In this document: in pieces, positions 50,473 through 59,285 of the stretch
How the letters are laid out: each line of letters starts with the position of its first letter
Position numbering within the stretch: position 1 is the first letter of the stretch
Origin: Mesorhizobium sp. M1C.F.Ca.ET.210.01.1.1
GTDB lineage: Bacteria > Pseudomonadota > Alphaproteobacteria > Rhizobiales > Rhizobiaceae
DNA length: 64,000 bases
Direction of reading: 5' to 3'
NCBI RefSeq assembly: GCF_004791585.1
Contig: NZ_SRUU01000012.1
Span: 62,001 to 126,000 of the forward strand
The notes under the pieces: model-generated
Seen by the model: the letters and a program-made list of their open reading frames with translations, nothing else
The model's database searches: none
Told to the model about the DNA's origin: nothing
Made by a program: the position numbers and the translations under genes

Positions 50473-51900
50473 TCATCCGCTCGCTCCACTGCCCCACGGG
50501 CCGTGGAACGCGCCCTGCTCGCCGATGCGCTCGAAGCCGTGCGCGCCGAAGAAATCGCGCTGCGCCTGGATCAGGTTCGAAGTGCCGCGGCCCTGGCGGT
50601 AGCTGTCGAAATAGGCGAGCGCCGAAGACAGCGCCGGCACCGGCGAACCGGCCTCGGAGGCCCGTGCCACAATGCGTCGCAATGACGGATGCGCTTCCTT
50701 CATCATGGCGATGAAGGCCGGCGCCATCAGCAGATTGGTTGACGCGCTGCCCGAGCCGAAGGCCTCCGCCATCGTGTCCAGCATCTGCGAGCGGATGATG
50801 CAGCCGGCACGCCAGATCTTGGCGATAGTCGGCATCGGCAGGTTCCAGTTGAACTCCTTCGAGGCGCCGCTCATCACCGCGAAACCTTGCGCGTACGCCG
50901 CGATCTTGCCGGCGAACAGCGCCAGCTCGAGATCCTTCAAAAGGGCCGCCTTGTCGCCGGAAATCTGTTCGACGCCGACATTGCCATAGGCTTTTTCCGC
51001 CACTTGGCGTTCATCCTTGATCGAGGACAGCACGCGCGCTGCCACCGCAGCCTCGATGGCCGTCGCCGGAATGCCGAGCTGCTGCGCCTCGATGACCGAC
51101 CATTTTCCGGTGCCTTTCTGGCCGGCGCGGTCGAGGATGATGTCGACCACCGGCTTACCGGTCTTCGGATCGTCGGCGGCGAGAACCTTCGCCGTGATCT
51201 CGATCAGGTAGGAGTTGAGCCGGCCCTTGTTCCAGCCGTCGAAGACCTTTCCGATCTCCTTGGGCGCCATGCCCAGTCCGTCGCGCAGGATGCCGTAGAT
51301 CTCGGCGATCATCTGCATGTCGGCGTATTCGATGCCGTTGTGGATGGTCTTGACGAAATGGCCGGCGCCATCGGTGCCGAGCCAGGCGGCGCATGGCTGG
51401 TCCTTGAACTTGGCGGAAATCGCCGTCAGCACCTTCTCGACGCGTTTCCACGAGTCTTCCGTGCCGCCGACCATGATCGACGGTCCATGGCGCGCGCCCT
51501 CCTCGCCGCCCGACACGCCCATGCCGATGAAGGTGAGGCCGGAGCCCGAGAGCTCGGAGAAGCGCCGCATCGTGTCGCGGAAATTGGCATTGCCGGCATC
51601 GATGACGATGTCGTTGTTTGACAGCACGCCGCGAAGTGCCGCGATCTGCTCGTCGACCGGCTTGCCGGCCAGCACCATGATGATGATCGGCCGCGGCGGC
51701 CGGATCGCGGCGGCCAGCTCCTCCAGGCTGTAGCAGGGCACGACCATGTCCTTCAGCGGCCCGGCGCTTTCGACGAAGGCGTCGGTGCGCGCGGCGGTGC
51801 GGTTGAAGACGGCGATGCGGTGCCCATGCTCGGCGATGTTGAGCGCGAGGTTGGAGCCCATCGTGCCAAGGCCGATCAGGCCGATTTCGGCTTTTTCCAT
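50473..51900 (-). CDS. gnd: 6-phosphogluconate dehydrogenase (decarboxylating)
   Basis: Oxidative pentose phosphate enzyme converting 6-phosphogluconate to ribulose 5-phosphate with NADP+. The 475 residues begin AEIGLIGLGTMGSNLALNIA, with the NADP-binding VFNRTAARTDAFV. The catalytic and binding residues are in MGVSGGEEGARHGPSIMVGG (near 126) and DGAGHFVKTIHNGIEYADMQMI (near 178-199; Lys, His, Asn). RAGQKGTGKWSV is also a classical motif. The ATG at 51900 gives the standard length. No zwf or edd is adjacent. Confidence 0.96.
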   Translation of the reverse strand: MEKAEIGLIGLGTMGSNLALNIAEHGHRIAVFNRTAARTDAFVESAGPLKDMVVPCYSLEELAAAIRPPRPIIIMVLAGKPVDEQIAALRGVLSNNDIVIDAGNANFRDTMRRFSELSGSGLTFIGMGVSGGEEGARHGPSIMVGGTEDSWKRVEKVLTAISAKFKDQPCAAWLGTDGAGHFVKTIHNGIEYADMQMIAEIYGILRDGLGMAPKEIGKVFDGWNKGRLNSYLIEITAKVLAADDPKTGKPVVDIILDRAGQKGTGKWSVIEAQQLGIPATAIEAAVAARVLSSIKDERQVAEKAYGNVGVEQISGDKAALLKDLELALFAGKIAAYAQGFAVMSGASKEFNWNLPMPTIAKIWRAGCIIRSQMLDTMAEAFGSGSASTNLLMAPAFIAMMKEAHPSLRRIVARASEAGSPVPALSSALAYFDSYRQGRGTSNLIQAQRDFFGAHGFERIGEQGAFHGPWGSGASG

Positions 51901-52028
51901 CGTTTCTTCCCTGCTTCCGGATCTTTTGTTGGGACCGCGATCTGCGGCGACGTCTTTCTTGCCGTGATGAATGACGGGCCTTGGCGGCGGCGTCAACCGC
52001 CTCTCCGAATTGCGCGGGGACGCGGTGG

Positions 52029-52156
52029 GTGAGATTCAGGTCAGGCCGATCCGAGAACGATGGCTTTCGAGAACCGGAGCGGAGCGTACTTAAGGTACGT
52101 GAGCACCGGAAGCGCAGAAAACCGTCGTTCGCAGGCCGGCCTCGCCTGAATATCAC
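52029..52156. repeat. Long imperfect palindrome resembling a rhizobial intergenic mosaic element
   Basis: About 128 bp read almost the same on both strands. The outer ends GTGAGATTCAGG (52029) and CCTGAATATCAC (52145-52156) pair; the centre CGTACTTAAGGTACG lies near 52092. Internal blocks GAACCGGAGCGGAGCG and GAGCACCGGAAGCGCAG also mirror each other. Its right end contains the copCD stop codon. Such elements (RIME) are known from rhizobia; the identification is by resemblance. Confidence 0.75.
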
Positions 52157-53787
52157 TCACTGCGGATATCGATCGGCGCCTCGATCTTCACCACCTCGAA
52201 ATCGGAGACGAGGATATCGATCCGGGCATTCCACCGGCCGGCCAGGGGGATAACGAGATTGTCGACACGCCATGTGCCGTCGCCTGGCTTCGTCGCCGGC
52301 CGCTTGATCGGCTCGATACCGGAATCCGGCTTCGACAGCACCAGCGTCACCTGCTTGGCGTCCAGCGGACCGAAATCGCCGGTCATGATGACCATGGAAG
52401 CCGCGACTTGTCCGGCATGGCCGGGCGTGATGCTGAGGTCGGCCATCGCTTTCAGCGTGTGGATATGGATCGAAATCGGCTGCGCGGCGGCGATCGCCAG
52501 CGCGCGCGGCGGCGGCGTGAAGCGCCAGCCGGCGGCGACTCCGAAGATGGCGAGCACGATCAGCGTCTCGATGCCGATCGAGCGCACCAGCCGCCGCTGC
52601 ACTTCGGTGTCGCCCGCCTCGGCCGGCGCGGTCAGCGTCCAGCGGTTCACCGAGGCGAGCGTGAGGAGGAACAGCAGCAAGGCCAATTTCAACAGCAGCA
52701 GGCGGCCATAGGCCGTGTTGATCAATGCAGCCGGTGTCTGCACCTGGATGATCGCCAGCACGATGCCGCTTGCGGCGAGAACGGCGACGACGGGCAGTAT
52801 GGCGCGCGAGAACCGTCGCAGGAAAACCTTCGCCTCCGCCGGCTGGTACCGCAAGGCAAGACCGAGCGGCGCCAGCGCGCCCGCCCAGAAGGCGATGGCC
52901 GCGCCGTGCAGGAACACCAGCGGCCGCGTCAGCCATTGCGGCTCGGCGGCACTGGCGTGGCCGCTTGCCGCAAGCGCTGCGCCGACACCGATGAGTCCGG
53001 CGAGCGCAAGCAGCTTGCGAGGAGTGCGCGGTCCGACGAGGGACAGCAACGCAAGCCCAAGCGCGATCAGGGCGACAAGCGCCGTCCAGCCGAAGCTCGT
53101 CTCGAGCGCTGTCTGCCAGACCGGCGGCGCAGCAATTCGTCCAAGCGGCGCGCCAAGCGCATCCAGCCCCTGAAAGCCGAGCGAAACCGGAGCAGCGGCC
53201 AGTCCGCAGAGCAGAGCGCCAATGACGAACCGCTGGCCGCACCGGCGGTTCTCGGCGAGCCAGGCGAGCGAGAAGGCGCCGCCGACGCCGAGAAACAGGC
53301 CGGCATAGAGGAGGAGCTTGGCCGTCCAGATTGCCGCGCGCAGCGACCAGTCGGCGGTCTCACCTGCGACAGGGGCCGCACTTGGCGCGCCGATCGAAAA
53401 CAGCACCGAGCCGCCGACGGGATGGCCGTCTTCCGAAATCACCCGCCAGCTCAGCACATGCGTGCCGGATTTGAGCGTCTCAGGATTATCGATCTCGACG
53501 GTCCTGTCCGTGAGGCGGAAGGAGGTCAGCGCAAGCCGCGTGCCGTCCGGCCGCACCAAAGCGATGACCAGCGGCGAGACCGGCTCGCTGAAGGTCAGCG
53601 AGAACCGGGCAGGACTCTGCATCAACACGGAGCCATCGGCCGGATCGGCTGCGACCAGCGCCGCGTGCGCGAAGGCGCGACCGGGCAGCACCAGCAGCGC
53701 CATCAGCACGAAAGCCGCGATCAGGCAGCCGGTGACTGGCTTGTTGCGGACGCCGCTCGGGCGGATTGGGAAAGGTGCTACCTTCAT
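52153..53787 (-). CDS. copCD: CopC-CopD fusion copper transport protein
   Basis: Copper-handling membrane protein of 544 residues (YcnJ-like). After a signal sequence (cut after AFA near 40), the mature N-terminus HAALVAADPADGSVLMQSPA begins a CopC domain (about 41-135) with the copper-ligand histidine at the very start and HPVGGS near 122. The CopD membrane domain with eight or so helices spans about 148-425 (GHASAAEP, VFLHGAAIAFWAGAL with His). A C-terminal YtkA-like segment (about 440-544) has ITPGHAGQVAASMVIMTGDFGPLDA. Probably imports copper with the upstream periplasmic proteins. Its stop lies inside the RIME-like palindrome. Confidence 0.88.
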   Translation of the reverse strand: MKVAPFPIRPSGVRNKPVTGCLIAAFVLMALLVLPGRAFAHAALVAADPADGSVLMQSPARFSLTFSEPVSPLVIALVRPDGTRLALTSFRLTDRTVEIDNPETLKSGTHVLSWRVISEDGHPVGGSVLFSIGAPSAAPVAGETADWSLRAAIWTAKLLLYAGLFLGVGGAFSLAWLAENRRCGQRFVIGALLCGLAAAPVSLGFQGLDALGAPLGRIAAPPVWQTALETSFGWTALVALIALGLALLSLVGPRTPRKLLALAGLIGVGAALAASGHASAAEPQWLTRPLVFLHGAAIAFWAGALAPLGLALRYQPAEAKVFLRRFSRAILPVVAVLAASGIVLAIIQVQTPAALINTAYGRLLLLKLALLLFLLTLASVNRWTLTAPAEAGDTEVQRRLVRSIGIETLIVLAIFGVAAGWRFTPPPRALAIAAAQPISIHIHTLKAMADLSITPGHAGQVAASMVIMTGDFGPLDAKQVTLVLSKPDSGIEPIKRPATKPGDGTWRVDNLVIPLAGRWNARIDILVSDFEVVKIEAPIDIRSE

Positions 53788-53840
53788 GCCGTCTTTGCGA
53801 AAAGCGATGGCGCGCCCGAACGGGACGCGCCATCAAGTGA

Positions 53841-54359
53841 TCATTTCTTCGGCAGCAATTTGATGCCGGGCGCCGGATTTTCCAGCGCGTCCTCATCCTG
53901 GCCTGCCGCCGGAATCTCGATCCAGCGCGCGGCGGCGCCGTCGCATTCCTGCACCACCGGGAAGTAGAGCATCTGCCCGGCCGGCAGGTCCGCCGCCAGA
54001 GACGCGCGGAAGACGAACTCGTCATAGAACTCGTCCGGCAGATTGCCGCCTCTCCAGTCGACCTCCTTGACGCCGGTTGTCAGCGTCTCGCCGTAGAGCT
54101 GGTACGACTTCTCGTACCTGCCTTTCTTGGTCTGCAACGTCCAGCCGGGCTTCGGCATCGGCTTCACCGAAATGACGCCTTCCGGGATCTGCACCCTGAC
54201 CGCGGTCGTCGCCTTGCCTTCGCAGCCATGCGGCACGCGCAATACAGCCTTGTAGGTCGAGGCGACGGCCGCTTCCTGCGTTTCGAGCGTGATGTGCGCG
54301 AGCGCGGTGTTTGGTCCGAGCGCAAGAACGGCGCCCGCCGCTAAAAGATATTTCTTCAT
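53841..54359 (-). CDS. YcnI/DUF1775 periplasmic copper-binding protein
   Basis: Periplasmic protein of 172 residues. The signal peptide MKKYLLAAGAVLALGPNTALA is cut before HITLETQEAAV; the exposed N-terminal histidine is the copper-binding residue of YcnI. The beta-sandwich has LRVPHGCEGKATTAVRVQIP and WRGGNLPDEFYDEFVFRASL, both hallmarks of DUF1775. It may deliver Cu(II) to the CopCD protein downstream. It lies 53 bp before copCD and 25 bp after the PCuAC gene. Confidence 0.9.
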   Translation of the reverse strand: MKKYLLAAGAVLALGPNTALAHITLETQEAAVASTYKAVLRVPHGCEGKATTAVRVQIPEGVISVKPMPKPGWTLQTKKGRYEKSYQLYGETLTTGVKEVDWRGGNLPDEFYDEFVFRASLAADLPAGQMLYFPVVQECDGAAARWIEIPAAGQDEDALENPAPGIKLLPKK

Positions 54360-54384
54360 GAAAGTCCCTCTGAATTCGAAATGA

Positions 54385-54921
54385 TCACTCGGCGTGATCG
54401 TCCATGCCGCCGCCCATGCCCTCGACGGCGAACTCGACCTTGATGCTGCCGGCCTTCTCGAAGGTCAGCGTCGCCGGGAATGTCTCGCCCTGTTTGGGCT
54501 GCCGCTTGAGGCCGACGAACATCAGGTGGTAGGCGCCTGGCTTCAGCGCGACCTTGCCGCCGGCCGGGATTTCCAACCCGCCGCTGACCGGCCGCATGGT
54601 CATGACGCCGTCCTTGACGCCCATCTCATGCAGTTCGGCCTTGTCGGAAATCTCGGAGGTGATCGACAGCAGCCGGTCGGGCGCATTGCCGTTGTTGGTG
54701 ACGGTGAAATAGCCGCCGGCCACCTTGGCGCCCGGCGGGGTCGCGCGCGACCACGGGTGCCCGATTTCCAGGTCGCCAACCTTGAATTCATGCGCCAGGG
54801 CGCCGGGAACGCAGGCGAGCAGGAGAAGGAGGAGGAACACGGCAAGGCTGAAGTGTTCGAAGCCGCGCGGAAGCGGCCCGCGCTGGGTGTGCGCACGCGC
54901 TGCAGGAAGAAGATTGGACAT
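54385..54921 (-). CDS. PCuAC-type copper chaperone
   Basis: Periplasmic Cu(I) chaperone of 178 residues, family used in cytochrome oxidase assembly. A long N-terminus (about 25 residues) precedes the hydrophobic signal segment (FSLAVFLLLLLLACVPGALA). The mature part has HPWSRATPPGAKVAGGYFTV and the H(M)X10MX21HXM ligand motif, visible as ELHEMGVKDGVMTMRPV and YHLMFVGLKR. The C-terminal GMGGGMDDHAE is Met/His rich and may add copper sites. The ATG at 54921 has GGAGCAACC upstream. Part of the copper operon. Confidence 0.88.
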   Translation of the reverse strand: MSNLLPAARAHTQRGPLPRGFEHFSLAVFLLLLLLACVPGALAHEFKVGDLEIGHPWSRATPPGAKVAGGYFTVTNNGNAPDRLLSITSEISDKAELHEMGVKDGVMTMRPVSGGLEIPAGGKVALKPGAYHLMFVGLKRQPKQGETFPATLTFEKAGSIKVEFAVEGMGGGMDDHAE

Positions 54922-55016
54922 GGTTGCTCCATGGGTATGAGATCGCGCCATCGTGCGGTCGCGAACGGTCTGAACTTGGATGAATGCATCCGCGAAAAGG
55001 TTCCGCGGATCGTGCG

Positions 55017-55430
55017 TCAGACCGTGGCCGGTGGCGCGCGCGGATTGGCTGGAGAGCGGTCGCGGGCGAAATCGAGATGCCGGAAGGAAGGCGGCGCAAA
55101 GGCGATCGCTTCGAACGCAAGGGTCCTGGCAAGCGCGCCGGTGTCCGGCGGCGGCAGATGCGCCGGCGAGACCATGCTGCAGCCCGCCGAACAGCAGGCC
55201 GGCAGATGTTGCTGATGTGAATCGCCGCCTGGGGGCGTGACCGCACCTTCGCGGGTGCAGATGACGTTGCCGAAGGCATCGAGCTGCGACGGCTCGCCAA
55301 ATGCAAAGGCGCCGAGCGCCGACTGGAGCAACAGCATCAGCGCCGCGACGAACGCGGCCGGCGTGCTCCATCGTCTCAGCCGGATATCCAAAGGACTGCC
55401 TCTTTCCAGCAACTCGACCGACCCTAGCAT
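55017..55430 (-). CDS. DUF2946-like protein of the copper locus
   Basis: Likely secreted or membrane-anchored protein of 137 residues. A hydrophobic segment STPAAFVAALMLLLQSALGAFAFG is followed by QLDAFGNVICTREGAV, then HQQHLPACCSAGCSM with three cysteines and two histidines that could bind metal, and a basic C-terminus. The pattern is that of DUF2946-type proteins found near copper genes. The start is uncertain: ATG at 55430 has no clear ribosome-binding site, and a TTG at 55472 or a TTG near 55388 with AGAGG upstream are alternatives. It is the first gene of the locus, 95 bp before PCuAC. Confidence 0.65.
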   Translation of the reverse strand: MLGSVELLERGSPLDIRLRRWSTPAAFVAALMLLLQSALGAFAFGEPSQLDAFGNVICTREGAVTPPGGDSHQQHLPACCSAGCSMVSPAHLPPPDTGALARTLAFEAIAFAPPSFRHLDFARDRSPANPRAPPATV

Positions 55431-55491
55431 GGGGCCAGCGGCCGGAAAATCGGCAAAACCGCACTGCGGCAACGCGGCGCGATACGTCCTC

Positions 55492-56394
55492 TCAGGCGGG
55501 CTGCACCTGCCGCCCTGCGGGAATCGAGCTCAGCAGCGTCTGGCGCGCCGACTTCAGGTGCTTGCGGCAGGCGGCGTCGACCTTGCCGGGATCGCGGGAT
55601 TTCAATGCCGCGATATAGGCCAGGTGCTCCTGGACCGCGACCGCGTTGCGCTGGCGCTCCTCAGCCTTGTTCCACTGGTAGTGGTAGTGGAAGATCATCG
55701 CGATCACGTCGTAGAAATCGACGATGAAGCGGTTGTGCGAGGCGCGGTGGATGAGCCGGTGGAAGCGCTCGTCGAGCTCGGAGAATTCGTTGAACCGGGT
55801 GGCGATCTCGCTGGCGAGCTGACGGTGCTCCTCCTCCAACCCCTCGAGATCGGCCCAGACCGCGCTCTCCTGCGGCAGCGCGACGAAGGCCGCTGCCGAG
55901 CGGAGCTCGAACATCTCGCGGATTTCGGTCAGCTCCAGCGCGAAGGCCCGGGTGAACCCCTTCAGCACCCAGTGGCTGTTGCGCCGCTTCTCGATCAGGC
56001 CGAAGCGCGAGAAGCGGATCAGGAACTCACGCACGCTGGTGGTGCCGACGCCGATCTCGCGTGCCAGCTCCAGCTCGTTGATCTGCATGCCGGCCTCGGC
56101 ACCCTCGGCAAGCAGCCGGCGCATGAATGAGCGCTCGATGATCTCGGCCAGCGAGTCGGTCTCTTCCTCGGGGAAGAAATCTTCCGGTTTCGGCACCCGC
56201 AGCACCGTCTTGCTGCGCTTGTTCCAGGCGATCAGCCCGGTTTCTTCCATGCGCGAAAGGATGCTGCGCACCGTGGTGCGGCTGACGCCGAGCAGCGTGC
56301 CGAGCTCGGGCTCCGACGGCAGGCTTTTGGTTTCGTCGAGCAGCCGCAGGCAGCGGTTGAAGGCGTCCTTGTAGACGTTGTTGCTCTTCGACAT
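55492..56394 (-). CDS. GntR/FadR-family regulator with two winged-helix segments
   Basis: Regulator of 300 residues. Instead of one N-terminal HTH it shows two: LPSEPELGTLLGVSRTTVRS (about 25-44) and ISELELAREIGVGTTSVREF-like sequence (INELELAREIGVGTTSVREF, about 105-124), then an FCD helical ligand domain (about 160-290; FELRSAAAFVAL, RFHRLIHRASHN with metal-ligand histidines, HLKSARQTL). The double arrangement is unusual. It diverges from the UxaA-family gene across 207 bp, and a repeated promoter element in front of that gene and the transporter suggests it governs the cluster. Confidence 0.87.
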   Translation of the reverse strand: MSKSNNVYKDAFNRCLRLLDETKSLPSEPELGTLLGVSRTTVRSILSRMEETGLIAWNKRSKTVLRVPKPEDFFPEEETDSLAEIIERSFMRRLLAEGAEAGMQINELELAREIGVGTTSVREFLIRFSRFGLIEKRRNSHWVLKGFTRAFALELTEIREMFELRSAAAFVALPQESAVWADLEGLEEEHRQLASEIATRFNEFSELDERFHRLIHRASHNRFIVDFYDVIAMIFHYHYQWNKAEERQRNAVAVQEHLAYIAALKSRDPGKVDAACRKHLKSARQTLLSSIPAGRQVQPA

Positions 56395-56549
56395 GCCCCG
56401 TATCCCCCAACGCTTGCGGCGGCCGGCCGGAAGCGCGATATGATCGGCGTTCCTAGCGCAAGCCCGCGAAATGCGGAAATCGAATTCCGCCGGCTTTGCA
56501 AACGGGCAACCGTGCCAAAGGGCGCGCGGCCCGCGCGATGAAAAAACAA

Positions 56550-56578
56550 TTGACGCAAAAATGTTTTTTCACGATAAA
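56550..56578 (+). promoter_or_regulatory. Promoter and candidate GntR site of the UxaA-family gene
   Basis: TTGACG (56550-56555), 17-bp spacer, GATAAA (56573-56578) is a fair sigma-70 promoter. Within it lies AAATGTTTTTT-CAC-GATAAA (56559-56578), which recurs before the transporter at 59286. It also forms the imperfect palindrome ATGTTTTTT/ATAAAAGACAT. A repressor bound here would cover the promoter. Confidence 0.6.
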
Positions 56579-56601
56579 AGACATTATCCTCAAACGGGCG
56601 C

Positions 56602-58152
56602 ATGTCAATCCGCCCACATTCCCAGGTTTACCCAGGACAGCCGCCCGTGAACGCCGCAAACATCATACTTCTTTCCCCCGCCGACAATGTCGCGGTCGCC
56701 AATGGCCGCATCGAGATCGGCACAGCCTTGCCCGGCGGCGCGCTCGCGGTGGCGGCGATCGAACCCGGACACAAAGTGGCGATCAAGCCGATCGCGGCCG
56801 GCGAGGCGGTGGTCAAATATGCCCAGGCGATCGGCCGCGCCACGCAGGACATCGCGCCCGGCGAACATGTCCATTCGCACAATCTGGCCTTCGAGAGCGG
56901 CCGCCTGCCGGTGGTGCCGCCGAGCGAGGCCGAGCACGCCACCGAAGCCGACCGCAAGCGCACCTTCATGGGCTATCGCCGCGCCGACGGACGCGCCGGA
57001 ACGCGCAACTTCATCGGCATCATCGCCAGCGTCAACTGCTCGTCCACCGTCTGCCGCGCGATCGCCGACGAGGCCAACCGCGTGCTTTTGCCGAAATATC
57101 CGGGCATCGACGGCTTCGTGCCGATCGTCCACGGCCAGGGCTGCGGCATGAGCGCCACCGGCGACGGCATGATGGTCCTGCACCGCACGCTCGCCGGCTA
57201 CGCGCGCCATCCGAATTTCGGCGGCGTGCTCATGGTGGGGCTGGGCTGCGAGGTCAACCAGCTCACGCTCTACGGCCAGAAGGGCGTCGCCGCCGGCAAG
57301 CGGCACTTCAACATCCAGGAGGCCGGCGGCTCGCGCAAATCCGTCGAGCGGGCGATGGGCGTGCTGGCCGAGATCGCCGAGGAGGTCGGCCAGCTGCAGC
57401 GCGAGCCGATCCCGGTCTCGGAGATCGTCGTTGGCCTGCAATGCGGCGGCTCGGACGGCATGTCCGGCATTACCGCGAATCCGGCGCTGGGTGCCGCCGT
57501 CGATATTCTCGCCGGCGTCGGCGGCATAGGCATCCTTTCCGAGACCACAGAGATCTATGGCGCCGAGCATCTGCTTGCCTATCGCGCCGCCTCGCCCGAG
57601 ATCGCCGCCAAGCTGGATAGCTATGTGAAGTGGTGGGAGGACCATGTCGCCAAGCACGGCGCCTCGATCGACAACAACCCCTCGCCCGGCAACAAGCGCG
57701 GCGGCCTGACCACAATTCTCGAGAAGTCGCTGGGCGCCGTCGCCAAGGGCGGCCAGACGCCTCTCAACGGCGTCTTCGGCTATGCCGAGAAGGTCACGGG
57801 CAGCGGCTTGGTGTTCATGGACACGCCCGGTTACGATCCGGTTTCCGCCACCGGACAGGTGGCGGGCGGCGCCAACATCATCGTCTTCACCACCGGCCGC
57901 GGGTCCTGCTTCGGTTGCCGGCCGACGCCGTCCATCAAGGTCGCCACCAACTCGACCATGTACCACCAGATGGAAGAAGACATGGACGTCAATTGCGGCG
58001 TCATCGCCTCGGGCGAGAAGACGATTGCCGGCATGGGCCGCGAGTTGTTCGAGCTGATCGTCGAGACGGCATCCGGCCGCAAGACCAAGAGCGAGGCGTT
58101 CGGCTACGGCGACAACGAGTTCGTGCCCTGGCATCTCGGCGCGACGCTCTAA
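56602..58152 (+). CDS. UxaA-family altronate dehydratase-like enzyme
   Basis: Predicted sugar-acid dehydratase of 516 residues with an N-terminal SAF domain (about 20-95; DNVAVANGRIEIG and APGEHVHSHNLAFE) and the UxaA C-terminal domain. The latter shows GYRRADGRAGTRNFIGIIASVNCSST, PIVHGQGCGMS, VGLGCEVNQL, LQCGGSDGMSGITANPALGAAVD and TTGRGSCFGCRPTPSIKVATNS, each conserved in altronate/galactarate dehydratases. The cysteines may bind an iron cluster or Fe(II). The substrate is unknown: no uxaB or uxuB is nearby. The ATG at 56602 is used; a GTG at 56647 is possible. A 45-bp gap separates it from the aldo/keto reductase. Confidence 0.88.
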   Translation: MSIRPHSQVYPGQPPVNAANIILLSPADNVAVANGRIEIGTALPGGALAVAAIEPGHKVAIKPIAAGEAVVKYAQAIGRATQDIAPGEHVHSHNLAFESGRLPVVPPSEAEHATEADRKRTFMGYRRADGRAGTRNFIGIIASVNCSSTVCRAIADEANRVLLPKYPGIDGFVPIVHGQGCGMSATGDGMMVLHRTLAGYARHPNFGGVLMVGLGCEVNQLTLYGQKGVAAGKRHFNIQEAGGSRKSVERAMGVLAEIAEEVGQLQREPIPVSEIVVGLQCGGSDGMSGITANPALGAAVDILAGVGGIGILSETTEIYGAEHLLAYRAASPEIAAKLDSYVKWWEDHVAKHGASIDNNPSPGNKRGGLTTILEKSLGAVAKGGQTPLNGVFGYAEKVTGSGLVFMDTPGYDPVSATGQVAGGANIIVFTTGRGSCFGCRPTPSIKVATNSTMYHQMEEDMDVNCGVIASGEKTIAGMGRELFELIVETASGRKTKSEAFGYGDNEFVPWHLGATL

Positions 58153-58197
58153 GTACTTTCAAAAACAACGGCCGGTCGAACGGCAAGGGAGGCTTTG

Positions 58198-59196
58198 ATG
58201 AACAAACGCCGGATCGGCACGACCGCGCTTGAGGTCACCGAAATCAGCTTCGGCGGCGCGGCTATCGGCGGCCTTTATCGCGCCTGTCCGCGCGAGCCCG
58301 CGATGGAGACGCTGCAGACGGCCTGGGATGGCGGCCTGCGCTATTTCGACACCGCGCCCTTCTACGGCTTCGGCCTGTCGGAGCGCCGCACCGGCGATTT
58401 CCTGCGCGAGAAGCCGCGCTCGTCCTACGTTCTCTCGACCAAGGTCGGGCGCCTGTTCCGGCCGGTGCCGGAAGACCAGGTTCCCGATCACTCCTATGTC
58501 GATCCGCTGCCCTTCGCGCTCGACTACGACTATTCCTATGACGGCATCATGCGCTCGGTGGACTTCTCCTACGCGCGGCTCGGCCTCAACAAAATAGACA
58601 TCCTGTTCGTCCACGACATCGGCGTCTACACGCATGGCGTCGAGAAGACGAAGCTGCATTTCCGCCAGCTCATGGATGGCGGGCTGAAGGCGCTGGAAGA
58701 GCTGAAATCGTCCGGCACGATTTCCGCCTACGGCCTCGGCGTCAACGAGGTCCGGATCTGCCTCGACGTGCTCCGCCGCGCGCCGCTCGACTGCATCCTG
58801 CTTGCCAGCCGCTACTCGCTGCTCGACCGCAGCGCCGAGGCCGAATTGCTGCCGCTCTGCCGCGAAAGGCAGACCTCGCTGATCATCGGCGGCGTCTTCA
58901 ACTCGGGCATATTGGCGACGGGCCCGGTGCATGGCGCCCATTTCGACTATCAGCCGGCGAGCAAGGACATCCTCGACCGGGTCGGCGCGATGGAAAGGAT
59001 CGCGGGAGAAGGCGGCTACCCGCTGGCCGCCGCGGCGTTCCAGTTTCCGCTGCACGAGCCGGTTGTCGCCTCGGTGCTGACCGGCACGGCCAAGCCCGCC
59101 AATCTGACGCGCAACCTCGAACTGCTCGACATCAAGGTGCCGGCGGCGGAGTTCGCGAAATACGATCCTTATACGATCGTGCAGCAGCTTGGCTGA
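58198..59196 (+). CDS. Aldo/keto reductase, D-threo-aldose/L-fucose dehydrogenase type
   Basis: Oxidoreductase of 332 residues close to D-threo-aldose 1-dehydrogenase and pyridoxal 4-dehydrogenase. The barrel starts RRIGTTALEVTEISFGGAAIGG; catalytic residues are in YFDTAPFYGFGLSERRTGDF (Asp, Tyr near 47-53), STKVGRLFRP (Lys near 80) and LFVHDIGVYTH (His near 138). Members oxidise L-fucose or D-arabinose to the lactone. With a UxaA-type dehydratase this suggests an oxidative route for a deoxy-sugar or aldose. The ATG at 58198 has GGGAGG five bases upstream. Confidence 0.87.
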   Translation: MNKRRIGTTALEVTEISFGGAAIGGLYRACPREPAMETLQTAWDGGLRYFDTAPFYGFGLSERRTGDFLREKPRSSYVLSTKVGRLFRPVPEDQVPDHSYVDPLPFALDYDYSYDGIMRSVDFSYARLGLNKIDILFVHDIGVYTHGVEKTKLHFRQLMDGGLKALEELKSSGTISAYGLGVNEVRICLDVLRRAPLDCILLASRYSLLDRSAEAELLPLCRERQTSLIIGGVFNSGILATGPVHGAHFDYQPASKDILDRVGAMERIAGEGGYPLAAAAFQFPLHEPVVASVLTGTAKPANLTRNLELLDIKVPAAEFAKYDPYTIVQQLG

Positions 59197-59285
59197 GAAC
59201 CGGTGCAGCGCTCCCGCCCGCCATCACGCAAACGGCACCAAACAGCGCTTGCATCCGCCCGACCTTTGCACTATCAAAATATGGC

